Source: Streptococcus sp. k-402
GTDB taxonomy: Bacteria; Bacillota; Bacilli; Lactobacillales; Streptococcaceae
NCBI RefSeq assembly: GCF_013277515.1
Contig: NZ_VMNB01000013.1
Coordinates: forward strand, 1-63,700
Reading direction: 5' to 3'
Length of the DNA stretch: 63,700 nucleotides
A model generated the notes under the pieces. It saw nothing but the letters and a program-made list of their open reading frames with translations. It made no database searches and had not been told where the DNA came from. Positions 1 to 8,275 of this stretch are shown here, piece by piece (position 1 is the first letter of the stretch; the number at the start of each line of letters is the position of its first letter). The translations under genes and the position numbers were made by a program.

Positions 1-664
1 ATGTTTGCGACAAAAAGAGGCGATGATCTCTCTGTGAATATCTGAAAGTTTATCTCTTGCCTAGCGCGATTTCCATTGGAGTATGCTTGTGATGTTAAAA
101 TGAGTCTATCAAACAGGGGCTGTAAGAAAAAGTAAAAAGGGTAGTGAAATTCCTTGCTATACAGGGAGTTAGCTACCTTTTGCTTGTTTTAGAAGTTCCG
201 TTGTACTAGTCTAACTTCAGTATCATGTGAAATCAAAAAGAGCATAGATTTCTGTTTCAGGAACACATAAATTATGGTTTTGTTTAGAAACTCTTCTATT
301 GATTTCTTAGAATACAATAGCGCCTATAAGAACTGTTGGATTTCAAAGTATTTACTTGAACTATGATATGTCTGGAGTAGACTGTCAACAAAAGGTGCAG
401 TATAATGGTTTTTATCGCTTATATCTACAAACTCTAAACAGTAGTTTGAGCGGACTTTGTCAAACTTGGCTGAAACTTTCTATTTGTAGATAATGGTCTA
501 GTTTGTTTTTTGAATGTTGATAAGGATGGAAAGGCAAGGTCATCTTGGCAACAAAAGTGCTCTCCTAGCTGTATTTGCTAAATAAAATCCATTTCCTCTA
601 GTGAAAATCGAAAAAACTTGTGTTATAATAAGAAAGATTAAAATGTGAAAAAAGGAGATTCCTA
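1..664. other. Gene-poor region upstream of yebC
   Basis: No convincing gene is visible. The first 130 bases on the plus strand read as short coding-like fragments broken by stops, including an open stretch ending near 139 after a stop at 43-45, so the region may be decayed coding DNA. I could not assign a family. Its last 45 bases carry the yebC promoter. Confidence 0.4.
621..629 (+). promoter_or_regulatory. Extended -10 promoter of yebC
   Basis: The string TGTTATAAT is an extended -10 element (TGn-TATAAT). It lies 36 bases before the yebC start, and no good -35 is visible, which suits the extended -10 class. A strong AAAGGAG ribosome binding site follows just before the ATG. Confidence 0.6.
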
Positions 665-1381
665 ATGGGACGTAAATGGGCCAATATCGTAGCCAAGAAA
701 ACGGCTAAAGATGGAGCTAACTCTAAAGTATATGCAAAATTTGGTGTAGAAATCTATGTAGCAGCTAAAAAAGGTGATCCAGATCCAGAATCAAACTCAG
801 CTTTGAAATTCGTTATCGACCGTGCCAAACAAGCCCAAGTGCCAAAACACGTTATCGATAAAGCTTTGGACAAGGCTAAAGGAAACACAGACGAAACCTT
901 TACAGAAGGACGTTACGAAGGTTTTGGACCAAATGGTTCTATGCTGATTGTTGATACTTTGACTTCAAACGTTAACCGTACAGCGGCCAATGTCCGTGCA
1001 GCCTTTGGTAAAAACGGCGGGAACATGGGCGCTTCAGGTTCGGTTTCATACCTCTTTGACAACAAGGGAGTTATCGTATTTGCAGGTGAAGATGCCGATG
1101 CAGTCTTTGAGCAATTGCTTGAAGCAGATGTGGATGTGGACGATGTAGAAGCAGAAGAAGGTACAATCACAGTTTATACAGCTCCAACTGACCTTCACAA
1201 GGCTATCGTTGCCCTTCGTGAGTCAGGTGTCGAAGAATTCCAAGTGACTGAATTGGAAATGATTCCTCAGTCAGAAGTGGAATTGTCAGGCGATGACCTT
1301 GAAACCTTTGAAAAACTTTACAGTGTCCTTGAAGACGACGAAGACGTACAAAAAATCTACACAAATGTAGACGGGTTCTAA
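665..1381 (+). CDS. yebC: YebC/YeeN family protein
   Basis: A 238-residue cytoplasmic protein of the YebC/PmpR/TACO1 family. Its opening [17 protein letters not shown] is that of the YeeN-type subgroup, and the conserved [25 protein letters not shown] block lies in the first half, followed by the acidic C-terminal domain. The family was long annotated as transcriptional regulators; later work links members to translation of proline-rich stretches and, in mitochondria, to translational activation. The length is full for the family. The ATG follows an AAAGGAG site, and the gene is a single unit with its own promoter and terminator. Family assignment is secure; the molecular role here is inferred. 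Confidence 0.95.
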   Translation: MGRKWANIVAKKTAKDGANSKVYAKFGVEIYVAAKKGDPDPESNSALKFVIDRAKQAQVPKHVIDKALDKAKGNTDETFTEGRYEGFGPNGSMLIVDTLTSNVNRTAANVRAAFGKNGGNMGASGSVSYLFDNKGVIVFAGEDADAVFEQLLEADVDVDDVEAEEGTITVYTAPTDLHKAIVALRESGVEEFQVTELEMIPQSEVELSGDDLETFEKLYSVLEDDEDVQKIYTNVDGF

Positions 1382-1398
1382 TTTAACCTAGAGAACAT

Positions 1399-1431
1399 GA
1401 TCCTAAGTGAAAAAATCACTTGGGATTTTTT
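1399..1431 (+). terminator. Intrinsic terminator of yebC
   Basis: ATCCTAAGTGA pairs with TCACTTGGGAT across a short A-rich loop and is followed by a run of T residues. Confidence 0.85.
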
Positions 1432-1444
1432 GAATCAAGAAAAT

Positions 1445-1530
1445 AGTTCTCTAGGAAACTTTTTCTTGACATCTCTTTTTAAAGTGGTAAAATAGTTCTC
1501 ATGGAAACTTATTTAGTTCCTAGGAGAACT
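1445..1530 (+). promoter_or_regulatory. MarR promoter with three 16-bp operators
   Basis: A sigma-70 type promoter (TTGACA 1466-1471, 16-base spacer, TAAAAT 1488-1493) is surrounded by three near-palindromic 16-mers: AGTTCTCTAGGAAACT (1445-1460), AGTTCTCATGGAAACT (1494-1509) and AGTTCCTAGGAGAACT (1515-1530). The last two start 21 bases apart, two DNA turns, and one immediately follows the -10 element. This is the arrangement expected for autorepression by the MarR-family protein encoded next. Confidence 0.75.
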
Positions 1531-1557
1531 AAATGTGATAGTTAGAAAGGAATTAGT

Positions 1558-2028
1558 ATGGATAAACCCATGTTGGTCTTTAAGCGTTTTGGTCATCAGA
1601 TTCACCTGATGGTGCAAAAGGAAGCCAAAAGTTGTGGTATTGAATTTATGGGTGGGCCTCAAGGTCAGGTTGTGCGTTTTTTGGATCATTGTGAACAAAA
1701 AGAGGAACTGGTCCTGATTAAGGATATCGAGCAGGAACTCAATATTACCAAGTCTGTTGCTAGTAATTTGGTCAAGCGTATGGTGCAAAATGGTTTGGTG
1801 GAATTGGAGGCGAGTCCTAGCGATAAGCGGGCAAAATTTGTTCGTTTGACGGACAAAGCACGTTCTCAGATGCAACAGGTTAAGGCTTTTTTTGAACGGA
1901 TAGACAAGCAGTTGATGGAAGACATTGATGAAGATGAATTACTGATTTTTGAGAAAGTTCTCGGTCAACTACAGGCAAATATCAAGGGAATAGGAGGAGA
2001 GAATGAAGAAATTAGCCAAACGAATTAG
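1558..2028 (+). CDS. MarR-family transcriptional regulator
   Basis: A 156-residue winged-helix regulator. After an N-terminal dimerisation helix, residues about 50-110 form the MarR fold: a recognition segment (ELNITKSVASNLVKRM) and the wing with the conserved DKRAKFVRLTDKA stretch. A long acidic C-terminal dimerisation helix follows. It is the first gene of an operon with two ABC exporter genes and overlaps the first by 26 bases, so it is probably the local repressor of that exporter, released by a small ligand or drug. Three operator-like palindromes lie in its promoter. The ATG at 1558 follows a GAAAGGAA site. The inducer cannot be told from sequence. Confidence 0.9.
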   Translation: MDKPMLVFKRFGHQIHLMVQKEAKSCGIEFMGGPQGQVVRFLDHCEQKEELVLIKDIEQELNITKSVASNLVKRMVQNGLVELEASPSDKRAKFVRLTDKARSQMQQVKAFFERIDKQLMEDIDEDELLIFEKVLGQLQANIKGIGGENEEISQTN

Positions 2029-3772
2029 TAGAAAAGAATGGGGGATGATTTTACTAGCCATTCTCTTTACTTGCTTTTCGGTCTATCTGGAGTTGGAAGT
2101 GCCGACCTATATCTCGAAAATTACGGATTTGCTAGGTAGTCAAGGAACTAATTTAGATGAGTTGTGGCAGCCAGCAAGCATGATGGTGGGAATGTCCTTT
2201 CTTGCCTTCTTGTCCGTAGTTGCAGTTGGATTTTTTGCATCCCGAGTGGCGGCTTCTTATACTAGTAGGCTGAGAAGTGATATTTTTAACCGAGTTTTGG
2301 ATTACTCGCAGACAGAGATTAAGAAATTCTCTATTCCCAGTCTCTTGACGCGTACTACCAATGACATTACTCAAGTTCAAATGTTGATTACCATGGGCTT
2401 GCAAGTGGTAACGCGTGGTCCAATTATGGCTATCTGGGCTATTGGGAAGATTTTAGGCCATTCATAATACTGGCTCTGGGCCGTACTTGTGGCAGTGATT
2501 GTCAACGTCCTGATGACGACTGTTTTGATGACGCTAGCCTTTCCAAAACAGTCCTTGATTCAGGGGCTGACAGATAAATTGAACAGTATCACTCGTGAGA
2601 GTTTAACAGGTATTCGTGTCGTTCGCGCCTACAATGCTGAAGAATACCAAAATGAAAAATTTGCAGCAGCAAATGATGAATTGACACGCTTGAATTTGTT
2701 TGTCAACCGTCTTATGGCTATTTTGAATCCTATCATGATGGGGATTTCAAGTGGTTTGAGTGTGGCGATTTACTGGATTGGGGCTTATGTGATTAACGAC
2801 GCTGCTCCGATAGCGCGTCTGCCTCTCTTTAGTGACATGATTGTTTTCATGTCTTATGCCATGCAGGTTGTCATGGGCTTCCTTCTCATGGGAGCACTCT
2901 TCATCGTTCTTCCCCGAACTATGGTCTCTGCTAAGCGGATCAACCAGGTTTTAGATCTGTATTCTTCTATCCACAACCCTGCTCAAGTGCAGCTGGCTGA
3001 TGAAAAGCTCAAAGGTCAGGTCGAATTTAAGGATGTGACCTTCCGCTATGCGGCAAATTCGGAGGCAGTTATTGAGCATGTTAGCTTTAAAGCAGAAGCT
3101 GGCCAAACAGTGGCCTTTATCGGCTCAACGGGTTCTGGTAAATCAACTCTGGTCAATCTGATTCCACGTTTCTATGACGTATCAGCAGGAGAAATTCTAG
3201 TGGACGGTGTCAATGTTCAAGACTATGACTTGGAAGATTTGCGTAATAAGGTTGGTTATATTCCACAAAAAGCTGTACTTTTTTCTGGGGATGTCAAGGG
3301 CAATCTAGACTTTGGACGTAGCCAAGAAACACCGCTTAGTGAACAAGCCATGTGGAAAGCCTTAGAATTGGCCCAGTCTAAGAACTTTATTGAAGACAAG
3401 GAAGCGGGCTTAGAGTCAGAAGTAGCCCAAGGAGGAACCAACTTCTCAGGTGGACAAAGACAGCGTCTGGCCATTGCGCGTGCCTTAGCTCGGAAGCCAG
3501 AAATCCTCATCTTTGATGACTCCTTCTCAGCCTTGGACTACAAGACAGACCGTGTCCTACGCCAAGAGCTAGCAGAGAAAACCAAGTCTATGACCAAGCT
3601 TATCGTTGCACAACGCATTTCAACGATTATGGATGCAGATTTGATTTTGGTCTTGGATCAAGGAAAAGTCGTGGGACAAGGCACCCACAAGGAACTTCTA
3701 GCAAATAACGAAGTTTACCAAGAAATCGCCTACTCACAACTATCGAAGGAGGAATTGGAACATGGAAAATAA
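2003..3772 (+). pseudogene. ABC exporter subunit 1, interrupted by in-frame TAA
   Basis: An ABC exporter half-transporter (membrane domain plus ATPase) that would be 589 residues, but codon 155 (2465-2467) is TAA. The frame is intact on both sides: the sequence ends ...AIGKILGHS, then stop, then YWLWAVLVAVIVN... without shift. In the restored protein, Walker A GSTGSGKST is near residues 374-382 and the signature FSGGQRQR near 481-488. The Walker B end reads IFDDSFSALD, so the catalytic Glu is Asp, typical of the degenerate-site half of heterodimeric exporters. A GTG at 2489 could at best restart a product lacking the first membrane helices. Either a recent nonsense mutation, from a GAA or CAA codon, or a base-call error. 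Confidence 0.85.
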
Positions 3773-5522
3773 GAAAATGTCTCTCTGGAAACAGAGTAAA
3801 CCCTATCTTGCAGGCCTCCAGTTTGCCCTTCTGATAGCCTTTCTAGCAACAATCGGATCCAATATCATTACTGTATATGGGCCAACCCGCATCAAGGAAA
3901 TGACCAATATCATTGCAAATGGTCTGGGAACTAGTGTGGATGTCGCGGCGGTTGCAGCTATTGGTGGTTTTTTGGCCGTGATTTATGTGATCGGACTTCT
4001 ATCCAATTATTTGCAGGCCTTTCTGTTTACAACAGCCATTCAACGTTTTTCAGAGCGTTTGAGAAGAGCCATTGCAGAGAAAATCAATAGCCTACCATTG
4101 GGATATTTTGATGGACACTCTCAAGGAGATACCTTGTCTCGTGTAACCAATGATGTTGACACTGCAGCCCAGTCCCTCAATCAAAGTCTGGGAACAGTTC
4201 TTTCATCTAGTTTACTGGTCGTGGCAGTCTTGGTAACCATGTTTGGGATGAACTGGATTTTAGCCTTGGTGACGGTTGTGTCAACTCTTATCGGTTTTGC
4301 TTTCGTGTCCGTCTTTATGGGCAAATCGCAAGGTTTCTTTAAGAGTCAGCAACAGGATTTGGCGGCTGTAAATGGCTATGTGGAGGAAATGTACTCTGGC
4401 CATAATGTGGTGACCAGTTACAATGCTATTGAGAGCATCAAAGAAGAATTTGCGACATTAAATCATCGTCTGTATGACAGCATCTGGAAATCTCAGTTTA
4501 TTTCAGGGATTATGATGCCGATTATGATGTTTATTGGGAACTTTAGCTATGCCCTAGTGATTATCGTTGGTGCAGCCTTGGCCTTGAATGGGAAGATTAG
4601 TATCGGGATTATCGTTGCCTTTATGGCCTACGTTCGTATCTTTTCTCAGCCCCTTTCTCAAATTGCTCAAGGTATTACTAGTTTGCAGCAGGCTAGCGCA
4701 GCCATGGGGCGTGTCTTCGAATTTCTAGCTGAAGAGGAAATGGAAGATGAATCCCATAAAGAAAGACAATTGAGCGATATGAAAGGTCAAGTGGTCTTTG
4801 ATCGAGTTTCCTTTGGCTACACACCAGAGCGAACCATTATTCATGATTTTTCTGCGACTGCTCATGCAGGTCAAAAGGTTGCCATTGTCGGACCGACAGG
4901 AGCTGGTAAGACAACCATTGTCAATCTTTTGATGAAGTTCTATGAGATCGATAAGGGAAGTATCCGCATCGATGGCGTGGATACCAAGGAGATGAAGCGT
5001 TCGGAAGTGCACGATGCTTTTTCAATGGTCTTGCAGGATACTTGGCTCTTTGAAGGAACCATTCGCGACAATCTTATCTATAACCAAGAGGGTATTAGTG
5101 ATGAGCGCGTGATTGAAGCCAGCAAGTCTGTAGGAATTCACCACTTTATCATGACCCTACCAGATGGTTATGATACCGTCTTGGACGACACGGTGACCTT
5201 GTCTGTCGGACAAAAACAACTCTTGACTATCGCTCGTGCTTTGCTGAAAGATGCACCACTCTTGATTTTGGATGAGGCGACTTCTTCTGTTGATACTCGG
5301 ACGGAGGAATTGATTCAGAAAGCTATGGATCGTTTGATGGATGGCAGAACTTCCTTTGTCATCGCCCACCGCTTGTCAACTATCCGAAATGCTGACTTGA
5401 TCCTTGTCATGAAAGATGGCAATATCATTGAGCAAGGCAATCATGATGAGTTGATGGCACAAGGAGGCTTCTACGCTGACCTCTACAACAGTCAATTTAC
5501 AGAAGACGAAGCAGAAGAATAA
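3762..5522 (+). CDS. ABC exporter subunit 2 (heterodimeric multidrug type)
   Basis: A 586-residue half-transporter: six membrane helices in about residues 15-300, then a nucleotide-binding domain with Walker A GPTGAGKTT, Walker B LLILDEATSSVDT with its catalytic Glu, and the H-loop in VIAHRLST. The signature is unusual, LSVGQ rather than LSGGQ, matching the complementary degeneracy of the partner, so the pair would have one competent ATP site. It overlaps the upstream half-transporter by 11 bases and is translationally coupled to it. It probably exports drugs, peptides or lipids; the substrate is unknown. Because the partner gene has a nonsense codon, this subunit may lack its heterodimer mate. 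Confidence 0.93.
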   Translation: MENKKMSLWKQSKPYLAGLQFALLIAFLATIGSNIITVYGPTRIKEMTNIIANGLGTSVDVAAVAAIGGFLAVIYVIGLLSNYLQAFLFTTAIQRFSERLRRAIAEKINSLPLGYFDGHSQGDTLSRVTNDVDTAAQSLNQSLGTVLSSSLLVVAVLVTMFGMNWILALVTVVSTLIGFAFVSVFMGKSQGFFKSQQQDLAAVNGYVEEMYSGHNVVTSYNAIESIKEEFATLNHRLYDSIWKSQFISGIMMPIMMFIGNFSYALVIIVGAALALNGKISIGIIVAFMAYVRIFSQPLSQIAQGITSLQQASAAMGRVFEFLAEEEMEDESHKERQLSDMKGQVVFDRVSFGYTPERTIIHDFSATAHAGQKVAIVGPTGAGKTTIVNLLMKFYEIDKGSIRIDGVDTKEMKRSEVHDAFSMVLQDTWLFEGTIRDNLIYNQEGISDERVIEASKSVGIHHFIMTLPDGYDTVLDDTVTLSVGQKQLLTIARALLKDAPLLILDEATSSVDTRTEELIQKAMDRLMDGRTSFVIAHRLSTIRNADLILVMKDGNIIEQGNHDELMAQGGFYADLYNSQFTEDEAEE

Positions 5523-5526
5523 ATCG

Positions 5527-5553
5527 AAAGAAGGCTTGACGGCCTTCTTTTTC
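5527..5553 (+). terminator. Terminator of the MarR-ABC operon
   Basis: AGAAGGC pairs with GCCTTCT around a short loop and is followed by TTTTT. Confidence 0.85.
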
Positions 5554-5605
5554 TGCACTATACTAGAAGACAAGTGCTTCCCTATAAGCAAAATTTGAGT
5601 AAGTG

Positions 5606-6121
5606 ATGAGAAAATATATGAAAAATTATCAAGAATGGTATGACCACATTGCTGGTAACATTGAAAATAAGCCCTTTCTTCTGAGCTTGTTAAGAACTTT
5701 CAATCGGTTCATGACAGTAGTTATGCCTATAGTTTATCTGACCTTGTTAGCAATTATCTATCTCCAACAAGGACTTGGGAAACAGGTCTTGATGTATGTG
5801 TTTATCCCTGCATCAGGTTTTGTGATTTTGTCCTTCCTCCGTAAGAAAATCAATGCCCCTAGGCCTTATGAAGTTTGGGAAATTGTCCCGCTACTAGACA
5901 GAGATAGTCCTGGTCAGTCTATGCCCAGCCGTCATGTCTTTTCAGCAACCATTATTTCTATGGCTTACTTTCATGCTAGTTTATCTGTAGGGGTTGTTTT
6001 GTTAGTCTTGTCAGCCCTCCTCGGACTTGTGCGAGTCCTAGGTGGCGTGCATTATCCCAAGGATGTAGTAGTTGGTTATATTTGTGGTCTTGTGTGGGGT
6101 GTGCTTTTCTTTCTATTTTGA
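5606..6121 (+). CDS. PAP2-family membrane phosphatase
   Basis: A roughly 171-residue membrane protein with the three PAP2 phosphatase motifs: KKINAPRPYE (motif 1), SMPSRHVFSA (motif 2, PSRH with its catalytic His) and GGVHYPKDVVVGY (motif 3). Four or five hydrophobic segments surround them. Such proteins dephosphorylate lipid phosphates such as undecaprenyl pyrophosphate or phosphatidic acid on the outer face of the membrane. I chose the ATG at 5606; a GTG directly before it and an ATG at 5618 are alternatives, and the ribosome site is weak. It is monocistronic, between a terminator and a BOX repeat. A second PAP2 gene lies at 44.4 kb. Confidence 0.88.
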   Translation: MRKYMKNYQEWYDHIAGNIENKPFLLSLLRTFNRFMTVVMPIVYLTLLAIIYLQQGLGKQVLMYVFIPASGFVILSFLRKKINAPRPYEVWEIVPLLDRDSPGQSMPSRHVFSATIISMAYFHASLSVGVVLLVLSALLGLVRVLGGVHYPKDVVVGYICGLVWGVLFFLF

Positions 6122-6132
6122 CCTGTAAGTTA

Positions 6133-6238
6133 ATACTCAATGAAAATCAAAGAGCAAACTAGGAAGCTAGCCGCAAGCTGTACTTGAGTACGGTAAGGCG
6201 ACGCTGACGTGGTTTGAATTTGATTTTCGAAGAGTATA
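6133..6238 (-). repeat. BOX repeat (boxC-boxA, inverted copy)
   Basis: A 105-base intergenic element beginning ATACTCAATGAAAATCAAAG and ending TTTTCGAAGAGTAT, with internal GTAAGGCGACGCTGACG, which matches the region used for BOX fingerprinting primers. It contains boxA and boxC but no boxB. The same element recurs at 61595-61699 in the opposite orientation and is cut by the window end at 63641. Confidence 0.85.
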
Positions 6239-6340
6239 AGGCGGTCCTAGAACCACTTACGGGTCTAAAGTAACCACTTGCTTTTTTGCTCTTGTTTTCT
6301 TATTTTTCCTTTGATATAGTAGAGTCAGAAAGGAGATGGA

Positions 6341-6787
6341 ATGAAGTTACGAATCGAAATTGACAGCAATTTAGAGGAAACTGAAATTGTCATCAAGGCA
6401 GCGGCTTTGACAGACGAGATTGCGGAATTACAGCGACTCTTACAAGAGTCCAAGTCTCCTCGGTTGATTTTTTACAAGGGAACAGGTGAATATTATCTGG
6501 ACTTGTCGGAAATTCTCTTCTTTGAGACGGAAGGTAGCAAGATTTATGCCCATACCCAGAAAGATGCCTACGAGATTCGGCTTAAACTCTATGAGTTAGA
6601 GTCTATCCTTCCTCGTTATTTTAGTCGGGTATCCAAGTCGACCATTGCTAATATTCGGCAAGTTTACTCGGTTGACAAGTCCTTTTCAGGAACGGGCACC
6701 ATTTCCTTTTATCAAACCCACAAGGAGGTTCATGTCTCACGACATTACCAATCCCTCCTAAAAGAAAATCTAAGAAACATGAGGTAA
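6341..6787 (+). CDS. LytTR-domain DNA-binding regulator
   Basis: A 148-residue protein with a short N-terminal region (about 45 residues) and a C-terminal LytTR DNA-binding domain, recognised by YYLDLSEILFFETEG, YELESILPRYFSRVSKSTIANI and the final HVSRHYQSLLKENL. There is no response-regulator receiver domain, so it is not a standard two-component regulator. It lies four bases upstream of a LiaF-like membrane protein, and such LytTR-plus-membrane-protein pairs commonly act as membrane-sequestered, autoregulating units. The start follows AGAAAGGAG. The target genes are unknown. Confidence 0.9.
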   Translation: MKLRIEIDSNLEETEIVIKAAALTDEIAELQRLLQESKSPRLIFYKGTGEYYLDLSEILFFETEGSKIYAHTQKDAYEIRLKLYELESILPRYFSRVSKSTIANIRQVYSVDKSFSGTGTISFYQTHKEVHVSRHYQSLLKENLRNMR

Positions 6788-6791
6788 GAAC

Positions 6792-7466
6792 ATGAAAAAG
6801 AAAGCATTTGGTATTGTTTTATTGGTTTTAGCGGCCTGGATTTTGTTGCAAGGAAATTTTGGCATTCCTTCTTTGGATGGTAAAATATGGCCTTTACTTG
6901 GTATTGCATTTTTTGCCTATCAATCAGTTGAAGCTTTGCTTCGTCGTCATCTGACATCAGCAGTTTTTACAACTTTAGTAGCCTTAATGATTGCTAACCA
7001 CTTTTATGATATTTTACCGATTCCAAATCAGTCATTGTTCTGGGCTAGTATTTTAATCGTAATGGGTGTCAGCGCACTCACTCATTCTAACAGAACTTGG
7101 AATGGGAAAAAATGGTGGTATGATGGTGAAAAGACCATTCTTACAGATAAGGAAGTCGCTTTTGGGACTGGGACTTTCTACAAGCAAAACCAAGAATTGG
7201 TAGAAGACCAAGTAGAAGTTGGTTTTGGAAATGCCAAGATATATTATGACAATGCAGAGATGTTAGGAGATACTGCAACCCTGAAAGTAGAAGTTGGTTT
7301 TGGCAATGCAGTTATCTATGTTCCCCAACACTGGAGAGTTGATTTGAAGGTGGAAACTTTCTGTGGTGTAGCCAAGGCAGATACTTCTCTAGCCCCAACC
7401 AGCAAAACCTTGATTATCCGTGGAGATGTGGCTTTTGGGAAATTGGGAGTTGTCTACGTTAAATAA
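6792..7466 (+). CDS. LiaF-like membrane protein
   Basis: A 224-residue protein with three or four N-terminal membrane segments (residues about 5-100) and a soluble C-terminal beta-rich domain containing two repeats of VEVGFGNA (about 138 and 163), as in LiaF/YvqF and DUF1707/DUF2154-type cell-envelope proteins. It follows the LytTR gene by four bases, so the two form an operon. By analogy it is a membrane-bound modulator, possibly an anti-activator, of the LytTR regulator. That role is inferred from gene pairing and not visible in the sequence. Confidence 0.85.
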   Translation: MKKKAFGIVLLVLAAWILLQGNFGIPSLDGKIWPLLGIAFFAYQSVEALLRRHLTSAVFTTLVALMIANHFYDILPIPNQSLFWASILIVMGVSALTHSNRTWNGKKWWYDGEKTILTDKEVAFGTGTFYKQNQELVEDQVEVGFGNAKIYYDNAEMLGDTATLKVEVGFGNAVIYVPQHWRVDLKVETFCGVAKADTSLAPTSKTLIIRGDVAFGKLGVVYVK

Positions 7467-7484
7467 AAAAATCTTCCAATTCCC

Positions 7485-7571
7485 TTGCAAAAATGAAGAA
7501 AGTGTGATAACATAGTACGGTATGTGGTGCTAGCACATCCGCTATATTAGATCTAATAGGAGGAAAACACA
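7485..7571 (+). promoter_or_regulatory. rpmB promoter and leader
   Basis: TTGCAA (7485-7490), a 17-base spacer and TAACAT (7508-7513) form a promoter. The leader contains a small ATGTG/CACAT hairpin and a strong AGGAGG before the ATG of rpmB. Confidence 0.65.
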
Positions 7572-7760
7572 ATGGCTAAAGTATGTTACTTTACAGGTCG
7601 TAAGACTGTATCAGGAAACAACCGTTCACACGCGATGAACCAAACAAAACGTGCCGTAAAACCAAACCTTCAAAAAGTTACTGTTCTTATCGATGGTAAA
7701 CCTAAAAAAGTTTGGGCTTCAGCTCGTGCTTTGAAATCAGGTAAAGTTGAACGCGTTTAA
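7572..7760 (+). CDS. rpmB: 50S ribosomal protein L28
   Basis: A 62-residue basic protein starting [20 protein letters not shown], the L28 signature, with the C-terminal [17 protein letters not shown]. It has the full length for Gram-positive L28. It is a structural component of the large ribosomal subunit, transcribed as a single gene with its own promoter and terminator. Confidence 0.98.
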   Translation: MAKVCYFTGRKTVSGNNRSHAMNQTKRAVKPNLQKVTVLIDGKPKKVWASARALKSGKVERV

Positions 7761-7773
7761 TAATAAAAGTAAA

Positions 7774-7796
7774 GGAGACCTTAGGGTCTTTTTTCT
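7774..7796 (+). terminator. rpmB terminator
   Basis: AGACC-TTA-GGGTCT followed by TTTTT. Confidence 0.85.
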
Positions 7797-7850
7797 TTTA
7801 TTGTGGGTATAAAAAAATAGAGTAAATATCCGCTGATACAGTATTCTGCT

Positions 7851-7879
7851 TTTACACTTGGGCTGAAATATGATAAAAT
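7851..7879 (+). promoter_or_regulatory. Promoter of the Asp23/fakA operon
   Basis: TTTACA (7851-7856), a 17-base spacer and TAAAAT (7874-7879), 28 bases before the Asp23-like start. Confidence 0.65.
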
Positions 7880-7907
7880 AGAGTATCAACTAGTTGAGGT
7901 AAAAAGG

Positions 7908-8273
7908 ATGACTGTAAAAATTAATACAAAAGATGGTCAAATCGAACTAACAGATGAAGTGATTGCAACTATCGTAGGTGGTGCAACAACTGAGATTTTT
8001 GGTGTGGTCGGTATGGCTAGTAAAAAAGCCCTCAAAGATAATTTCCAAGCCCTTCTAGGTAAGGAAAATTATTCCAAAGGTGTTGTTGTAAAGGCAGCCG
8101 AAGATGGCAGTATTGCAGTTGATGTATATACCGTGTTGAGCTACGGAACAAAGATTAGCGAAGTGTCAAAAAACATTCAAGAGCGTGTTCGTTTTAGTTT
8201 GGAAAACCAACTTGGAATTACTGCTCAGACTGTAAATGTCTACATTCAAAATATCAAAGTTGTAGGAGAATAA
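7908..8273 (+). CDS. Asp23/Gls24-family envelope stress protein
   Basis: A 121-residue protein of the Asp23/DUF322 family, with the family core GQIELTDEVIATIVGGATTEIFGVVGMA near the N-terminus and the C-terminal VNVYIQNIKV strand. It is the short (YloU-like) type without a long acidic tail. Genes of this kind commonly sit directly upstream of the DAK-domain FakA gene, as here with a two-base gap, so they are co-transcribed. Function is poorly known; a cell-envelope-associated role is inferred from the family. Confidence 0.92.
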   Translation: MTVKINTKDGQIELTDEVIATIVGGATTEIFGVVGMASKKALKDNFQALLGKENYSKGVVVKAAEDGSIAVDVYTVLSYGTKISEVSKNIQERVRFSLENQLGITAQTVNVYIQNIKVVGE

Positions 8274-8275
8274 CC

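Noticed and set aside
6133..6238. RUP element
   Set aside because: The length of about 106 bases first suggested RUP, but the internal GGCGACGCTGACG and the TCTTCGAAAATC and CATTGAGTAT ends are those of BOX (boxA and boxC).
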